This document shows positions 10,108-19,766 of a stretch of 38,856 bases of DNA, in pieces. Position 1 is the first letter of the stretch, and each line of letters begins with the position of its first letter. A model generated the notes under the pieces. That model was given only the letters and a program-made list of their open reading frames with translations. It ran no database searches and was not told the origin of the DNA. The position numbers and the translations under genes are program-made. Source of the stretch: Trichodesmium erythraeum GBRTRLIN201 (GTDB lineage: Bacteria; Cyanobacteriota; Cyanobacteriia; Cyanobacteriales; Microcoleaceae); contig JAGGDU010000083.1 in assembly GCA_018457135.1 (NCBI GenBank), positions 1-38,856 on the forward strand, written 5' to 3'.

Positions 10108-10329
10108 ATGGTTCAAGCCACTATCTACTCCCTTGATGCTATTAAGGATGAAGTCCAAGAATTATTAAGAAAAGAACTTATTAGTCGTCATCAATCTATT
10201 GATACTCTTCGTTCGTACATTCATCATCGAGATTGGGATGAAGTTGAGTCAGAATTAGAAAGAAATGATTTTCTTGCTAGAGACCGCATTACTGACTTGA
10301 TAGGTAAAGAAGAATGGCGAGAAGATTAA
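10108..10329 (+). CDS. DUF4327 family small protein
   Basis: This 73-aa protein matches the cyanobacteria-restricted DUF4327 family. The recognisable parts are YSLDAIKDEVQELL, LISRHQSIDTLRSYI, DWDEVESELERNDFLARDRI and the terminal DLIGKEEWRED. It is soluble, charged and probably all-helical, and its function is unknown. The start has a purine-rich ribosome site (AGGAAAAAAATCA) just before the ATG. It stands alone, with a clear terminator downstream at 10386-10430, which argues that it is a real expressed unit. Confidence 0.88.
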   Translation: MVQATIYSLDAIKDEVQELLRKELISRHQSIDTLRSYIHHRDWDEVESELERNDFLARDRITDLIGKEEWRED

Positions 10330-10385
10330 TGGATAAATCTAAGTCTAGTTTCTCATACACTCATATTTAATCCAATCAATTCATC

Positions 10386-10430
10386 TAGTTCTAGAGCTTT
10401 TTTAATATACTCTAGAACTATAACTTTTTT
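10386..10430 (+). terminator. Rho-independent terminator of the DUF4327 gene
   Basis: Perfect 11-bp arms, TAGTTCTAGAG (10386-10396) and CTCTAGAACTA (10410-10420), are separated by a 13-nt loop. A T run follows at 10425-10430. Confidence 0.65.
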
Positions 10431-10872
10431 GACTAAATTTAGGTTTTTTGCTATTTCTTAGCAATTAGACTCTAGAAAAGCAATAAAAATAACCAGATAA
10501 ATCACAGAGTTTAGTTAACAATAAAATTCATCTACAAATAATATTTATAAAAATAAAATTCAAGCATAAGAAAGTTTTTTATTCATTGGTATAAGATAAG
10601 GTTTCACTAAAACAGCCTTAGATTTTTTTAGTAAATTTTTGAGAAAATATTCAAGATTTCCTGAATTTTATATCTTATTCATTGAGGTTATTTCTTCTGA
10701 ATTCTAAGTACCTGCTAATAAACCGTAAATAAGTTGATTGTTTTAATAATCACATTTTTTTTAGTAAGTAAATTTCTCTCAATAAAAATGTAAAATAAAT
10801 AAGCAATCAATTATCATAACTCAACTAATTTTCTCTCATAAAAACTAGCATTATGAGTTTTTCAAATCTGCT
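10431..10872. other. Spacer between convergent genes, nothing recognised
   Basis: AT-rich sequence between the DUF4327 gene and the 3' end of pyrE. No coding remnant or RNA gene is evident. Confidence 0.5.
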
Positions 10873-11499
10873 TTAGTCGTCATTTTTATCATTAATATTT
10901 TTGAGATTTTCTTGTAATTCTGAGACAGTAAATATTGACTTAAAATAAATACCTTCTTTTTGATAAAATTCTTGAGCACCTTGTTGTCTATCAACAAGAG
11001 AAAAAATATGATTAACCTGATAACCTGCCTCTCGCAGTCGATGAACTGCCATCATTGCTGATGCTCCAGTTGTCACGACATCTTCTAAAACAACTACTTT
11101 GGCATTATCATCTAATCTTGGCCCTTCAATGTAAGACATTGTACCATGTCCTTTAGCTTGTTTGCGGATAATTAAAGCTGGTATAGGACGATTTTCATAA
11201 GCAGATACCACACTAACAGCAGTGACAATTGGATCAGCACCTAATGTTAAACCAGCTACTCCTTGAGTATCTTCAGGTAACATAGACAAGATTAATCTGC
11301 CAATTATCAGAGCTCCTAGGGGATGAAGAGTAACGTACTTACCATTTATATAATAGGAGCTACTTTGCCCAGAGGATAATATAAAGTCTCCCTCACGATA
11401 AGCTAATGTACTTAAAAGATCAAGTAATTGTTGTCTAATAGTTGTTATATCAGTAGTAGCCAAAGATGATGAATTTAGAGATTTAATTTGGTTTGTCAT
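10873..11499 (-). CDS. pyrE: Orotate phosphoribosyltransferase
   Basis: PyrE transfers the phosphoribosyl group of PRPP to orotate, giving OMP in pyrimidine synthesis. The PRPP-binding signature is VVVLEDVVTTGASAM. Other family blocks are LAYREGDFILSSGQSSSYYINGKYVTLHP, GLTLGADPIVTAVS and the flexible-loop region RKQAKGHGTMSYIEG. I place the start at the ATG at 11499 (MTNQIKSLNSS), which matches the usual cyanobacterial N-terminus and gives 208 aa. The frame stays open to a GTG at 11535, which would add 12 residues; neither start has a strong ribosome site. The gene appears intact and monocistronic. Confidence 0.93.
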   Translation of the reverse strand: MTNQIKSLNSSSLATTDITTIRQQLLDLLSTLAYREGDFILSSGQSSSYYINGKYVTLHPLGALIIGRLILSMLPEDTQGVAGLTLGADPIVTAVSVVSAYENRPIPALIIRKQAKGHGTMSYIEGPRLDDNAKVVVLEDVVTTGASAMMAVHRLREAGYQVNHIFSLVDRQQGAQEFYQKEGIYFKSIFTVSELQENLKNINDKNDD

Positions 11500-11754
11500 A
11501 TCAAGTGCAACATTTAAGTATAACCTGTTGGCCACTAAGCCTTTAATTAGGATATAAATGGCTGTTCCAAGTCAATATATGAGGACAACCTCGACTTGTG
11601 AATAATTCTTATTACCTTATAGCTGCAATTTCTATTGCCTTATTGTTAGGTTGACAGCTTAGCATGCCACGGGGTAGAGACTGAATATCAATCTTCAAAG
11701 CTGGTCTAAATGGGGTCAAAGCTCTAACTACCAAATGAGTGAGACTGTTAAAAG

Positions 11755-12360
11755 AGACTGACAAGTGGACGAAGTAGTGCTACAAGCAAAAGCCCTAATA
11801 CATAAATGGTTAGCCCAGGTAGGATTTAGAACTAAAACCAGAAAAAACTAAAGTTGCCCACACCAATTGAAGTACATGAAGGAAATAAACTCGGGTTTGA
11901 TTTCTTAATATTCACTATCAGGAAATGAAAAGTTAAGTCAACTAAATAAGGATTTAAGATACAGATAAAATCATCCACTGAGAGTATAAAAACTCACTAT
12001 CGGAAAAATTGCAGAAGTATGTAATGGATATAAAACTACCCCAGTAAAGGCTTGAATAGCTAAATTAAACGTGATAATAAGAGGATGGGCTAACTACTTT
12101 TGTACCTTAGTCAGCAAAATGGGTGAAAGAGAAGTATTTTTATTCTGTCACAAACACCCGAAACTAGGTATTAAATGACAAAGAATAAAGAATTATACTA
12201 AGCCTACACTTAGATTTAGGTATTATAAGCCATGTCAAAATAAAAGGCAATAAATCCCATTATGAGGATGATTGGAACGATTGGAGCAATAGAATCGGTA
12301 AATATCTAGGCATAAGGAAAGAAATAACGGTTATATTAAAATAACAAAAGAACAGATGGG
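11755..12360 (+). pseudogene. Group II intron reverse transcriptase/maturase remnant
   Basis: Across frames this encodes the C-terminal half of a cyanobacterial group II intron protein. It begins after the catalytic YADD box (VVLQAKALIHKWLAQVG) and continues with KLPTPIEVHEGNKLGFDF-like sequence. Next comes the maturase X domain (HYRKIAEVCNGYKTTPVKA, IAKLNVIIRGWANYFCTLVSK, then HKHPKLGIK). The pre-HNH segment ISHVKIKGNKSHYEDDWNDW, SNRIGKYLGIRKEI follows. It stops where the HNH zinc motif should begin. Many stops and frameshifts are present. No domain V/VI hairpin of the intron RNA is evident at the 3' edge. The 5' RT domains are missing. Confidence 0.85.
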
Positions 12361-12402
12361 CAGTGTCTGCTAGTAAAAAAAACTTACCGAACAATTTGGT
12401 TT

Positions 12403-12438
12403 AAAGCTTTCCACCTTTTTTTTTGGGGGAGGCTTTTT
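12403..12438 (+). terminator. Terminator-like hairpin
   Basis: AAAGCTTTCCACC (12403-12415) pairs imperfectly with GGGGGAGGCTTT (12425-12436), followed by TT. The preceding AATTTGGTTTAAAGC also occurs at 16887-16901 before another degenerate hairpin, so both may be mobile-element ends rather than gene terminators. Confidence 0.4.
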
Positions 12439-12649
12439 GCTGTAGTTATAGAGTGAAAAATGCTCTGTGGTATTTAAATGCTCTAAAAAAAAGTGAGTAG
12501 CTAACTGATTAAGGATAGTTAGGTACAATTTAATACTAATCTAATCTCTATTCCCTATTTCCCAAAATACTAACGATAAACTTTTTCTTGAGAATCTCCC
12601 TGCTATAATATCAACAATTTAGCAATAATCTATGTCGTAATTAGAGTTT

Positions 12650-13051
12650 ATGGCCATAAATTGGAAAAGTTTCAGTGGCACTATTATTTTTTGTGCGATC
12701 GCGAACCTAACATCTATCCAGGTTGCTCAAGGAGAACATCTAGAAGATACTGCTGGTACATATCAACCTTTTGCAGAACAGTTTAATCGAGCAACTCAAA
12801 GACGTTCTGGTAACTTTTTTAGAAAAAGAAACCTATTGCATCAGATAGGTCGTTATTTTGGTATTCCTAAGTATCCAGAGCAAGCTATTGAGAGTGATGA
12901 TACTCGAATTAACCAATTATATATAGATGAACAAAGACGACAATTTTCTAGTACCCCAGTTATTCGAACTCCAGATATAATTAATCCCTATAATCAATCT
13001 GTACTAACAGCTCCTCCCTCTGAGTCAACGCCTACTTTTGGTGGTAATTAG
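12650..13051 (+). CDS. Small exported protein, function unknown
   Basis: The 133-aa protein starts with a signal-peptide-like segment: a lysine near the N-terminus, a hydrophobic core (GTIIFCAIANLTSIQV) and a likely cleavage site near AQG at about residues 26-28. The mature part is polar and partly disordered, with many Q, R, P and S residues. It includes FRKRNLLHQIGRYFGIPKYPEQAI and a proline/serine-rich end (TAPPSESTPTFGGN). I recognise no enzyme motif. It is likely periplasmic or outer-membrane associated. The gene lies alone. The ribosome site is weak, as is common in cyanobacteria. Confidence 0.65.
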   Translation: MAINWKSFSGTIIFCAIANLTSIQVAQGEHLEDTAGTYQPFAEQFNRATQRRSGNFFRKRNLLHQIGRYFGIPKYPEQAIESDDTRINQLYIDEQRRQFSSTPVIRTPDIINPYNQSVLTAPPSESTPTFGGN

Positions 13052-13798
13052 TTCTTTGGGGGTTGGGGAGTAAGAAGTAGTTCTAGTAGTTACGAGGAAT
13101 AATGATAACCAGTGAAAGGGGATGAATATTTATAATTTATATTATTTATATTAGATTATGCAACGCCATTCTTTTTCTTCTAAAAAAGTTATCTAGATTT
13201 TCTGAGTTAGGAAGATTTGGTCTAGGAATGGGTAGCTTGTAAATGTAGTAATGTTTATAAGTAAACTCTTTTCATTCTCAGGAGTCTAACTGCAAAAAAT
13301 CATTACTTGTACACCAAACTAGCTAGGAATTTAGTGTCTGTGGTTTTACAGCTTACAGATACTTGTTTGTTGAGCATCAGAAGGTAAGCGCTGCTATTAA
13401 ATCTGAAAATTATATACAAGCTTCAGTTTAAGTTTAAATTAATTTCAAGCCTAATCTTAAAGAGAAGTTTTATACTACGGTAAGTAGTAATTTTTGAAGT
13501 ACTGAGGCAGAATCGAAAGTCTATCCAATTAGGTGTCAGTCAGTTTAGCTAAGTTTAGTAAAATCTTGAGATAATCATGATATACTTCCACAAAAGATTC
13601 TCAAACCTTTACTCAACCTTTATAAAAATTGGCATTTTGGGAAATATCTATTAGATAACTAGAATTTACGGATTTATATGACTTGTTTCTAGAATAGATA
13701 AATCTTTGTTTTTAACAAAGGCACTGGAAGGGCACTGGAAAAAATAGTGTTTCTAAGTTTGCCCTGGTAAGTTATATTACAAAAATGATCTGAGAAAA
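13052..13798. other. Spacer without recognised genes
   Basis: About 750 bp of AT-rich sequence. A short direct repeat GGCACTGGAA occurs twice near 13719-13740. Nothing else is recognised. Confidence 0.5.
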
Positions 13799-13871
13799 CG
13801 AGCACGGAGGGATTTGAACCCCCGACACCCAGAACCGGAATCTGGTGCTCTATCCACTGAGCTACGCGCCC
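13799..13871 (-). tRNA. tRNA-Arg (anticodon CCG)
   Basis: On the minus strand the sequence folds as a cloverleaf. The acceptor GGGCGCG pairs with CGTGCTC, with discriminator G. The D-arm is in TAGCTCAGTGGATAGAGCA. The anticodon stem CCAGA/TCTGG encloses the loop TTCCGGT, giving anticodon CCG. The T-arm is GGGGGTTCAAATCCCTC. The CCA end is not encoded. Confidence 0.95.
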
Positions 13872-14219
13872 TTAGTAAGGTTATGATTAACTGTAGCATT
13901 TTTAGTCTCAAATTGGCAATACTTAAATTATTTTTCTTGTAGGATTATTTCTATGAGCTCTACAATACACTTCAAACAAAAAAAATGGTTTTCTGGCATT
14001 TGTTGCTTAAAGTTTTTCTATGCACAAACTAAAACTATTAGACTATAACTCTGTTTTTAAGGTGTGTTTATGGTCTAGATAGGTAGTTTTTTAGATGGGT
14101 TAAAGGTTTTTTTGCTTTTATGATCTAGACAATAATATAAAGTGGTCTGCTTATTTACAAGACTTTAAGCCCCATTTTTCGGTAAAATTGTCACTGTATA
14201 ATTTGACTTTAAAAAACCC

Positions 14220-15536
14220 ATGGAAATAACTGACCATAACTTATTACCTAAACTAGAGTCCTTATCAAAAAATTTTTCTAATTTAGGTATTCGCCTCTCC
14301 CTAGCAGCTAAAGAACTACAAAATAGAGGTACTCCTCCTTTAGAAAGTTTACTGGAAGAACTGATGGACTACAGTAAAAATTTTACGGACCTGAAAGACC
14401 AGGGACTAAAATTGGCACAAAAATCTCAAGTTTCTACTGGGGTAATATCTTCTTTGACAGAGTTAGAACACTTAATTAAAACAGTTATAGAAACTGCAGA
14501 ATTATCAATAAATCAACCAGCTTTAGATATTCTTCATCAAATTTTGGCGATCGCTCACGAAGAACAACCAGAATTTCCTCCTTTAGAATTAGTTAAAGCA
14601 CAAGCTCAGGAATTATATCAAACAATTTCTCAGACAAAATCTGAAAAATTATCTGATGATGCTCAAGCTTTAATAGAAAATAGACACCCACTTTCAGGAG
14701 TATTAAAACTTGTGAAACAGGGGAAAAATTTAGATGACGAAGAGTGGTTAGAATGGGAGGAAAAAGTTAACGCAGCTTTTGACAAAAAACTAACCTTAGC
14801 AATATCAAGAGGAAAACTGACAATTTCTAATGCCCCCTTAGGCAAAAAATCTAGAATCATATTACCTACACTGGAAGAATTAGAGCGAGATGAAAATCTT
14901 GGTAGTCAACCAACTGCTTTACAAAAGCCAACTACTAAAAATTTATCGCCTTTAATAGTTGTACCATCTGGTGGTGGTGAATCTAATCAAACACTTATTG
15001 ATGATCCAGATATAATGATTTTAGAAGATTCTACATCAGCAAAATCTCTAGAGGAACTTATTATTGTTCCTGGTGTAGAAATGCCTCAAAATTCTTCTAA
15101 AACTCAAAGACCAATAGGAGTGTCTGTAGGATTAAAAGTTATAGTTCATATACAAAATCTGGGCGATCGCTCATTTGCTGCTAGAGAATATGCAGGTACT
15201 CGCGGTCAAAGTTTCCGTGTGGAAGCTTTTCAAGTTAATATAGAGCCTCCTATTGCTGGATTAAATTTGGAATATATGGCTAATATCGGTGGAGTTGGCG
15301 ATACTCCTTGGTTAGAAGCTGGAAAATTAGCTGGAGAACGTGGAAAAGCTCGTCGACTAGAAGGATTTGCTATGCGGCTTACAGGTGATAAAGCTAGCAG
15401 TTATGATGTATTTTACACAGCTCATGTGCAAAATATGGGAGATTTGCCAGTTTATTCAAATGGTCAATATTGTGGTACTCGCAATAAATCTCTAAGGGTA
15501 GAGGGAATTAAAGTTTGGATAGAATTTAAGAGTTAA
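14220..15536 (+). CDS. Protein with three C-terminal ChW-like (clostridial hydrophobic W) repeats
   Basis: The 438-aa protein has two parts. Residues 1-190 are helical and charged, partly repeated in style (LEELMDYSKNF...LEHLIKTVIE). The linker (about 200-290) is acidic and low in complexity. The C-terminus contains three tandem ChW-like repeats: about 304-346 (VIVHIQNLGDRSF...AGTRGQSFRVEAFQVNI), 347-392 (LEYMANIGGVGDTPW...AGERGKARRLEGFAMRL) and 393-438 (VFYTAHVQNMGDLPVYSNGQ, CGTRNKSLRVEGIKVWI). ChW repeats normally have GW where all three here have GD, so the signature tryptophan is replaced. No signal peptide is seen, which is unusual because ChW proteins are generally surface proteins. Role unknown; a carbohydrate or protein binding module is plausible. 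Confidence 0.75.
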   Translation: MEITDHNLLPKLESLSKNFSNLGIRLSLAAKELQNRGTPPLESLLEELMDYSKNFTDLKDQGLKLAQKSQVSTGVISSLTELEHLIKTVIETAELSINQPALDILHQILAIAHEEQPEFPPLELVKAQAQELYQTISQTKSEKLSDDAQALIENRHPLSGVLKLVKQGKNLDDEEWLEWEEKVNAAFDKKLTLAISRGKLTISNAPLGKKSRIILPTLEELERDENLGSQPTALQKPTTKNLSPLIVVPSGGGESNQTLIDDPDIMILEDSTSAKSLEELIIVPGVEMPQNSSKTQRPIGVSVGLKVIVHIQNLGDRSFAAREYAGTRGQSFRVEAFQVNIEPPIAGLNLEYMANIGGVGDTPWLEAGKLAGERGKARRLEGFAMRLTGDKASSYDVFYTAHVQNMGDLPVYSNGQYCGTRNKSLRVEGIKVWIEFKS

Positions 15537-15987
15537 CACTTAGGGCTCAGTATTTAGACTTTTTTAAGATGGCAGAAACAGGATAACTATTCCTCTAAAT
15601 ATTCTGCCTATTTTGTTTGTAAGCTTGAAGGAAATGATCATTTTATATTAATAGAGTTGTTGGATATAGAGGATAAAATAATTCAAGAATAAATTGAGAA
15701 GAAAAATACTAAATATAGAATAAGCTTTAAAAGAAGATGATTGAAAATAGCATTCACACTGATTAAACTGTGAAGTATTTGAATCTAAGGAGTGAAGTAT
15801 TTTTATTGAGTGTATGAGCAAATATTGCTGGAAAAACATTGTGGACAGTTATAGGAGTTGAAGAAACATTTTTAAATTTATGGGTTGAAAATACAGGAGG
15901 TTCCGACCTGAGCAGTTTTTTTCAAATTGTGATAGTTTTGTTTAGGGTAAGTTTTCTGTTCAAATTTTTTCACAAAAACCCAATCCT
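15537..15987. other. Spacer between convergent genes
   Basis: The small frames here (15648-15839 minus and 15839-16051 plus) have no ribosome site or protein-like composition, and the latter runs into the cobS 3' end. I call no gene. Confidence 0.5.
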
Positions 15988-16755
15988 TTATTCTAAAGTA
16001 ACTACAACGCATAGTAATAATGCTTCTGTCCATTCAACTACAGCGCCGTAAGTGTCGCCAGTATGACCGCCCAAATAACGGTTAAACCAAGCACCTGTTA
16101 GTAGAGCGATCGCTATTCCTCCTATTGCCATTCCACAAGCTACCAACCAATTTTGAGGATCTAATAAAGTAAGAATTCCACTCATAAGCAGTAATAAGAG
16201 TATTCCTAGTAAAAAATCCAAAATAGAATATTTTGCTTTTTTGTGAAATGCTCCTTTTCCAGTAGGTTTAAGATAGGGGTAACAAGCGATCGCTACTAAC
16301 TGACCCCATCTCCCCCAACCTGCTATTCCCATTAGTATTAAAAGGCGATCGCTGTCTAAATCTGTTAAAGCTGTAATTTTGATGAGTAGTAGAGCGATCG
16401 CTGCCATTGCACCAAAAGCTCCTGTAGCGCTATCTGTCATTACTTCGAGTCTTCGTTTTTTTTCTGGTACCGCTAACCCATCAGCAGCATCCATTACCCC
16501 ATCCAAATGTAAACCGCCAGTTAAAGCAATTCCAGATATAATCACTACAGTTGATCTAGTGAGTACAGGCATTCCTAAAGAATGTAATCCTATATCTACT
16601 AAACCTTGAATACCTCCAAGTATCAATCCGATCAATGGAGCTAAACGAGCAATACCGTGAAAATCTAAATTCCAATCATGGGGAATTGGTAAACAGGTGT
16701 AAAAAGCAATTCCAGCCATGAACTTGGCAAGAGTTTCTCTAATTAGTTGCATCAA
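15988..16755 (-). CDS. cobS: Adenosylcobinamide-GDP ribazoletransferase (cobalamin synthase)
   Basis: CobS joins adenosylcobinamide-GDP to alpha-ribazole in the last steps of (pseudo)cobalamin synthesis, at the inner membrane. The 255-aa protein has the family motif DGVMDAADGLAVPEKKRRLEVM (given in part), with the Asp-rich catalytic DGxxDxxDG. It also has STGAFGAMA and several membrane helices (for example LLGILLLLLMSGILTLL and ACGMAIGGIAIALLTGAW). The N-terminal FYTCLPIPHDW block is typical. Length is normal and the ATG at 16755 fits the family start. No other cobalamin gene is adjacent. Confidence 0.95.
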   Translation of the reverse strand: MMQLIRETLAKFMAGIAFYTCLPIPHDWNLDFHGIARLAPLIGLILGGIQGLVDIGLHSLGMPVLTRSTVVIISGIALTGGLHLDGVMDAADGLAVPEKKRRLEVMTDSATGAFGAMAAIALLLIKITALTDLDSDRLLILMGIAGWGRWGQLVAIACYPYLKPTGKGAFHKKAKYSILDFLLGILLLLLMSGILTLLDPQNWLVACGMAIGGIAIALLTGAWFNRYLGGHTGDTYGAVVEWTEALLLCVVVTLE

Positions 16756-17440
16756 TATTTACCGTCGCAAATTTATGATTTATGATCCTGAAGTTGGTTG
16801 AAGACTCGCCCTCTTCTATAAGGGAGCCTCATAGCGGGAAAACCGATCAACCAAATCAGTTTTGACAAGTTTTATACTATTTTACTCAAAAATTTGGTTT
16901 AAAGCCTCGCCTATAGCCGTAGGACTTTTTAATTGTATTTTTTTTTAACATATGTTATAATTATATTTAATAGCTAATGTTAGGTAAAAATAGAATTAGT
17001 TGTTGATTAATGGTTCAGGTGTCAAGTGTCAGGTGTCAGATTTAAAAATTAAATTGATAACACCTTGCTCACTAATCCATTAATTTGTGGCCAGATATTT
17101 GATCTATAACTAATTATCCAAACATGATCTTAAGTTGACAAAATAAATTTTCTATAGTAAAGAATATTTGGCTAATTGTTAACATTAAATTTATAATCTG
17201 TGCAAAAATTTGAAGAATGATACTAAAGGATATATAGCCAAACTCAAAAGTTAAAAGTTAAAAGTAATCTCTGACTAGGTTTCGGGATTTAGCAATGTTT
17301 TAAACTCAATTCGTAGTGCTTGTTATTGATTCATATTCAGAGAAACTGTGCCAAAATTGGAACAGGAATAGCAATATCTTACAACTGAGAATAAAAAAAT
17401 TGTTCTGATAACTGTCTACTAAATTAGAGGCTTTTGCTAT
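16756..17440. other. Spacer with short repeats
   Basis: It contains AATTTGGTTTAAAGC (16887-16901) followed by a degenerate hairpin to about 16925, like the one at 12393-12438. A GTGTCAAGTGTCAGGTGTCAG microrepeat lies near 17020-17040, with AAGTTAAAAGTTAAAAGT near 17240. No gene is recognised. Confidence 0.5.
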
Positions 17441-17887
17441 ATGAGTTCCAACAATTTTGACCACAAGGTATCTGCACCTTGCATAATTGACAATGGCATT
17501 ATTGTCAACAAACGTGATATGCAAAGACTATTAATAGATTTAGGCAGAGTTAAGTACATCCATACTCAAGATGGCCAAATTCAAAGCCAAGGAGAAGGAT
17601 ATATACTAGAAGTATTTGCCGATCATCAACGGTCAACTTTAATTGCAAATCACTCAATATATTTGAATGTATTTAGTTTTGACTACCTAGAACTGAGGAG
17701 GTCCCCATGTCAAGAAACTTATTTTAATTTTTTTAATGAAGGACGTCAGTTAAGGCTAATTCCGCTATCAAACCCCTTGCAAGAAGAAAATAGCAGAAAC
17801 ATTAATGCTGCAGCTTTTGATGCAGTAATGGATCAAGTCTTGTCATCTAACTGGGATCTAGAGTTAGATGATGATTGCCCATTTTAA
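17441..17887 (+). CDS. Conserved-looking 148-aa protein, function unknown
   Basis: The protein is soluble with mixed composition. It opens with a short polar segment and an APCIIDNGIIVNKRDMQRLLIDLGRVKYIHTQDG block, continues with a beta-rich core (EGYILEVFADHQRSTLIANHSIYLNVFSFDYLEL), and ends in a helix plus an acidic tail (FDAVMDQVLSSNWDLELDDDCPF). No signal peptide or membrane helix is present. Composition and layout look like a real cyanobacterial gene, but I cannot assign a family. The upstream ribosome site is weak. The downstream spacer up to tgt (17888-18159) contains two copies of GCGCGAAGTTAAA. Confidence 0.65.
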   Translation: MSSNNFDHKVSAPCIIDNGIIVNKRDMQRLLIDLGRVKYIHTQDGQIQSQGEGYILEVFADHQRSTLIANHSIYLNVFSFDYLELRRSPCQETYFNFFNEGRQLRLIPLSNPLQEENSRNINAAAFDAVMDQVLSSNWDLELDDDCPF

Positions 17888-18159
17888 GGAGAAAGGAAAA
17901 ATATAAGGGATAGGAGATGTTTATTGAACTAAGAAGGGGCGAAAGCGCGAAGTTAAATTCTTGCTATTGTAAATTTAAGAGAGGTAAGAATATCTGAAGC
18001 GCCCTGGTGAAGTAAGATTAAAATCAGAAGGAGCAAAGGTACAAAGGGTTGAAGGCGTGAAGGCGCGAAGTTAAAATCAAATTTTGGCTCTGACTAAATT
18101 TCTCATTCTAGAGAAAATAGGTGAAATTTTCTCGCTTACTAAAATCTAAGATCGATCTT

Positions 18160-19263
18160 ATGTCCCAAAACTTTTCCTTTAATTCTCAGGCTCGTTGTAG
18201 CTATACAAAAGCTCGTGCAGGTATTTTTATAACTCCTCATGGGAGTATAAATACACCTAGATTTATGCCTGTGGGAACCTTGGCAAATGTAAAAACTCTC
18301 ACACCTGCTCAGTTAGAGGCGGCAGGTGCGCAGATGATCTTGGCAAATACTTATCATCTTCACTTACAACCAGGAGAAAGTATTGTTGCTGGTGCTGGTG
18401 GGTTACATAAATTTATGGCTTGGAATAGGCCAATATTAACTGACTCTGGAGGATTTCAGGTATTTAGCTTAGGAGATATCCGAACTATTAGCGAAGCAGG
18501 AGTTAAGTTTCGCTCTCCTCATGATGGTAGCATGATTGATTTAACTCCAGAACGCTCGATCCAAATTCAGAATGAATTGGGAGGGGATGTAATTATGGCT
18601 TTTGATGAGTGTCCACCTTATCCAGCGAGTTGGGAAGAGGTGGAGTTGGCAACAAATCGCACTTATCGATGGTTGCAGCGTTGCATAGAGGCTCATCAAC
18701 GTCAGGATCAAGCTTTGTTTGGTATTGTTCAAGGTGGTGTTTATCCTGAACTTCGTTCTATAGCAGCAAGGCAGTTGGTAGATTTGGATCTGCCTGGTTA
18801 TGCTATTGGTGGGGTAAGTGTAGGAGAACCAGGCGAGTTAATAGATCATATTGTGAAGGTGACAACTCCTTTCTTGCCAGAGGATAAGCCTCGTTATTTG
18901 ATGGGAGTTGGCACTTATAGGGAAATGGTACGGGCGATCGCTGAGGGTATAGATTTATTTGATTGTGTGATTCCTACTCGTTTGGGGCGACATGGGGCAG
19001 CATTAGTGAGGGGTGAGAGGTGGAATTTGAAGAATGCTAGGTTTAAGGAAGATTTTAGACCACTTGATGAGTTTTGTCCTTGTTATTGTTGTCAAAATTT
19101 TAGTCGAGCTTATCTGAGTCATTTGGTTAGAGCAAAGGAAGCTTTGGGTTATACTCTTTTGTCTTTGCATAATGTTACAGAATTGATTAGTTTTACCCAA
19201 CGTATTCGGGATGCTATTTTGAAAGATAGGTTTATTACGGAGTTTGGTAGTTGGCTAAGATAG
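18160..19263 (+). CDS. tgt: Queuine/archaeosine-type tRNA-guanine transglycosylase
   Basis: Tgt exchanges guanine 34 of tRNAs with GUN anticodons for the queuosine precursor. Recognisable blocks are [34 protein letters not shown], the substrate-binding [34 protein letters not shown], and [13 protein letters not shown], which carries the catalytic aspartate. The C-terminal zinc site is CPCYCC...H (C-x-C-x2-C plus a later His). I choose the ATG at 18160 ([21 protein letters not shown], 367 aa), which fits the family. A GTG 39 bp upstream (18121) is in frame and would add 13 residues. Intact. In many cyanobacteria psbK follows tgt; here a MITE-like repeat and nadB debris follow instead. Confidence 0.95.
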   Translation: MSQNFSFNSQARCSYTKARAGIFITPHGSINTPRFMPVGTLANVKTLTPAQLEAAGAQMILANTYHLHLQPGESIVAGAGGLHKFMAWNRPILTDSGGFQVFSLGDIRTISEAGVKFRSPHDGSMIDLTPERSIQIQNELGGDVIMAFDECPPYPASWEEVELATNRTYRWLQRCIEAHQRQDQALFGIVQGGVYPELRSIAARQLVDLDLPGYAIGGVSVGEPGELIDHIVKVTTPFLPEDKPRYLMGVGTYREMVRAIAEGIDLFDCVIPTRLGRHGAALVRGERWNLKNARFKEDFRPLDEFCPCYCCQNFSRAYLSHLVRAKEALGYTLLSLHNVTELISFTQRIRDAILKDRFITEFGSWLR

Positions 19264-19347
19264 TTGAAGTGAGATTCAAAACCATAATCAAAGACTTTGG
19301 AAATTACGGTTTGGTTTTAGCCTTGTCAAGTAGTAAAATTAACCACC

Positions 19348-19527
19348 AGGACTTACACAAAAAAGCAGTCAAAAATAGGCTCAAATATATATAACCAGAG
19401 GCTTTTACTTGAAAAAGGTATGATTCCTTTATCACCAAGGGTTCTAGTCTCTTTTAGATTTTTGATGCAATTTCCTTGTCTACAGTGACTTTCAAGCATT
19501 TTTCTGCCCCAAAAAATGTGTAAGTCT
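19348..19527. mobile_element. MITE-like element with GGACTTAC-type inverted ends
   Basis: The left end AGGACTTACACAAAAAA (from 19348) and the right end AAAAAATGTGTAAGTCTT (to about 19527) are inverted repeats around about 145 bp with no coding capacity. The same end motif (GGACTTACGC/A) recurs at 20620, 30178-30220 and 32131. It resembles ends of a small non-autonomous insertion element. Confidence 0.5.
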
Positions 19528-19766
19528 TACTACTCAGTTCAAAAAAATGTACCAACGGAAAATTATTCATAGAAATTGGGCTTTTCTAAGCAACTCCATA
19601 GGTAAAGATATCAAAACTCTAACTAATGAAGAAGAGGGTAGAAAAAAAAGTTTAGTAGGTAGATGCCAAAAAGGAAAGTGCCAGTTTTTCGGTGCAAAAA
19701 GCTAGTATTTTGGGCTGACTATGGCCTCAAATTCAGGGGTTGCTGAATCAAGGGATAAATTCTATT

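Noticed and set aside
15839-16051. 70-aa plus-strand open frame
   Set aside because: It overlaps the cobS 3' end antisense and has no ribosome site or recognisable motif.
19264-19347. psbK after tgt, as in many cyanobacteria
   Set aside because: I searched the spacer for the short PsbK membrane peptide and found no frame that fits.
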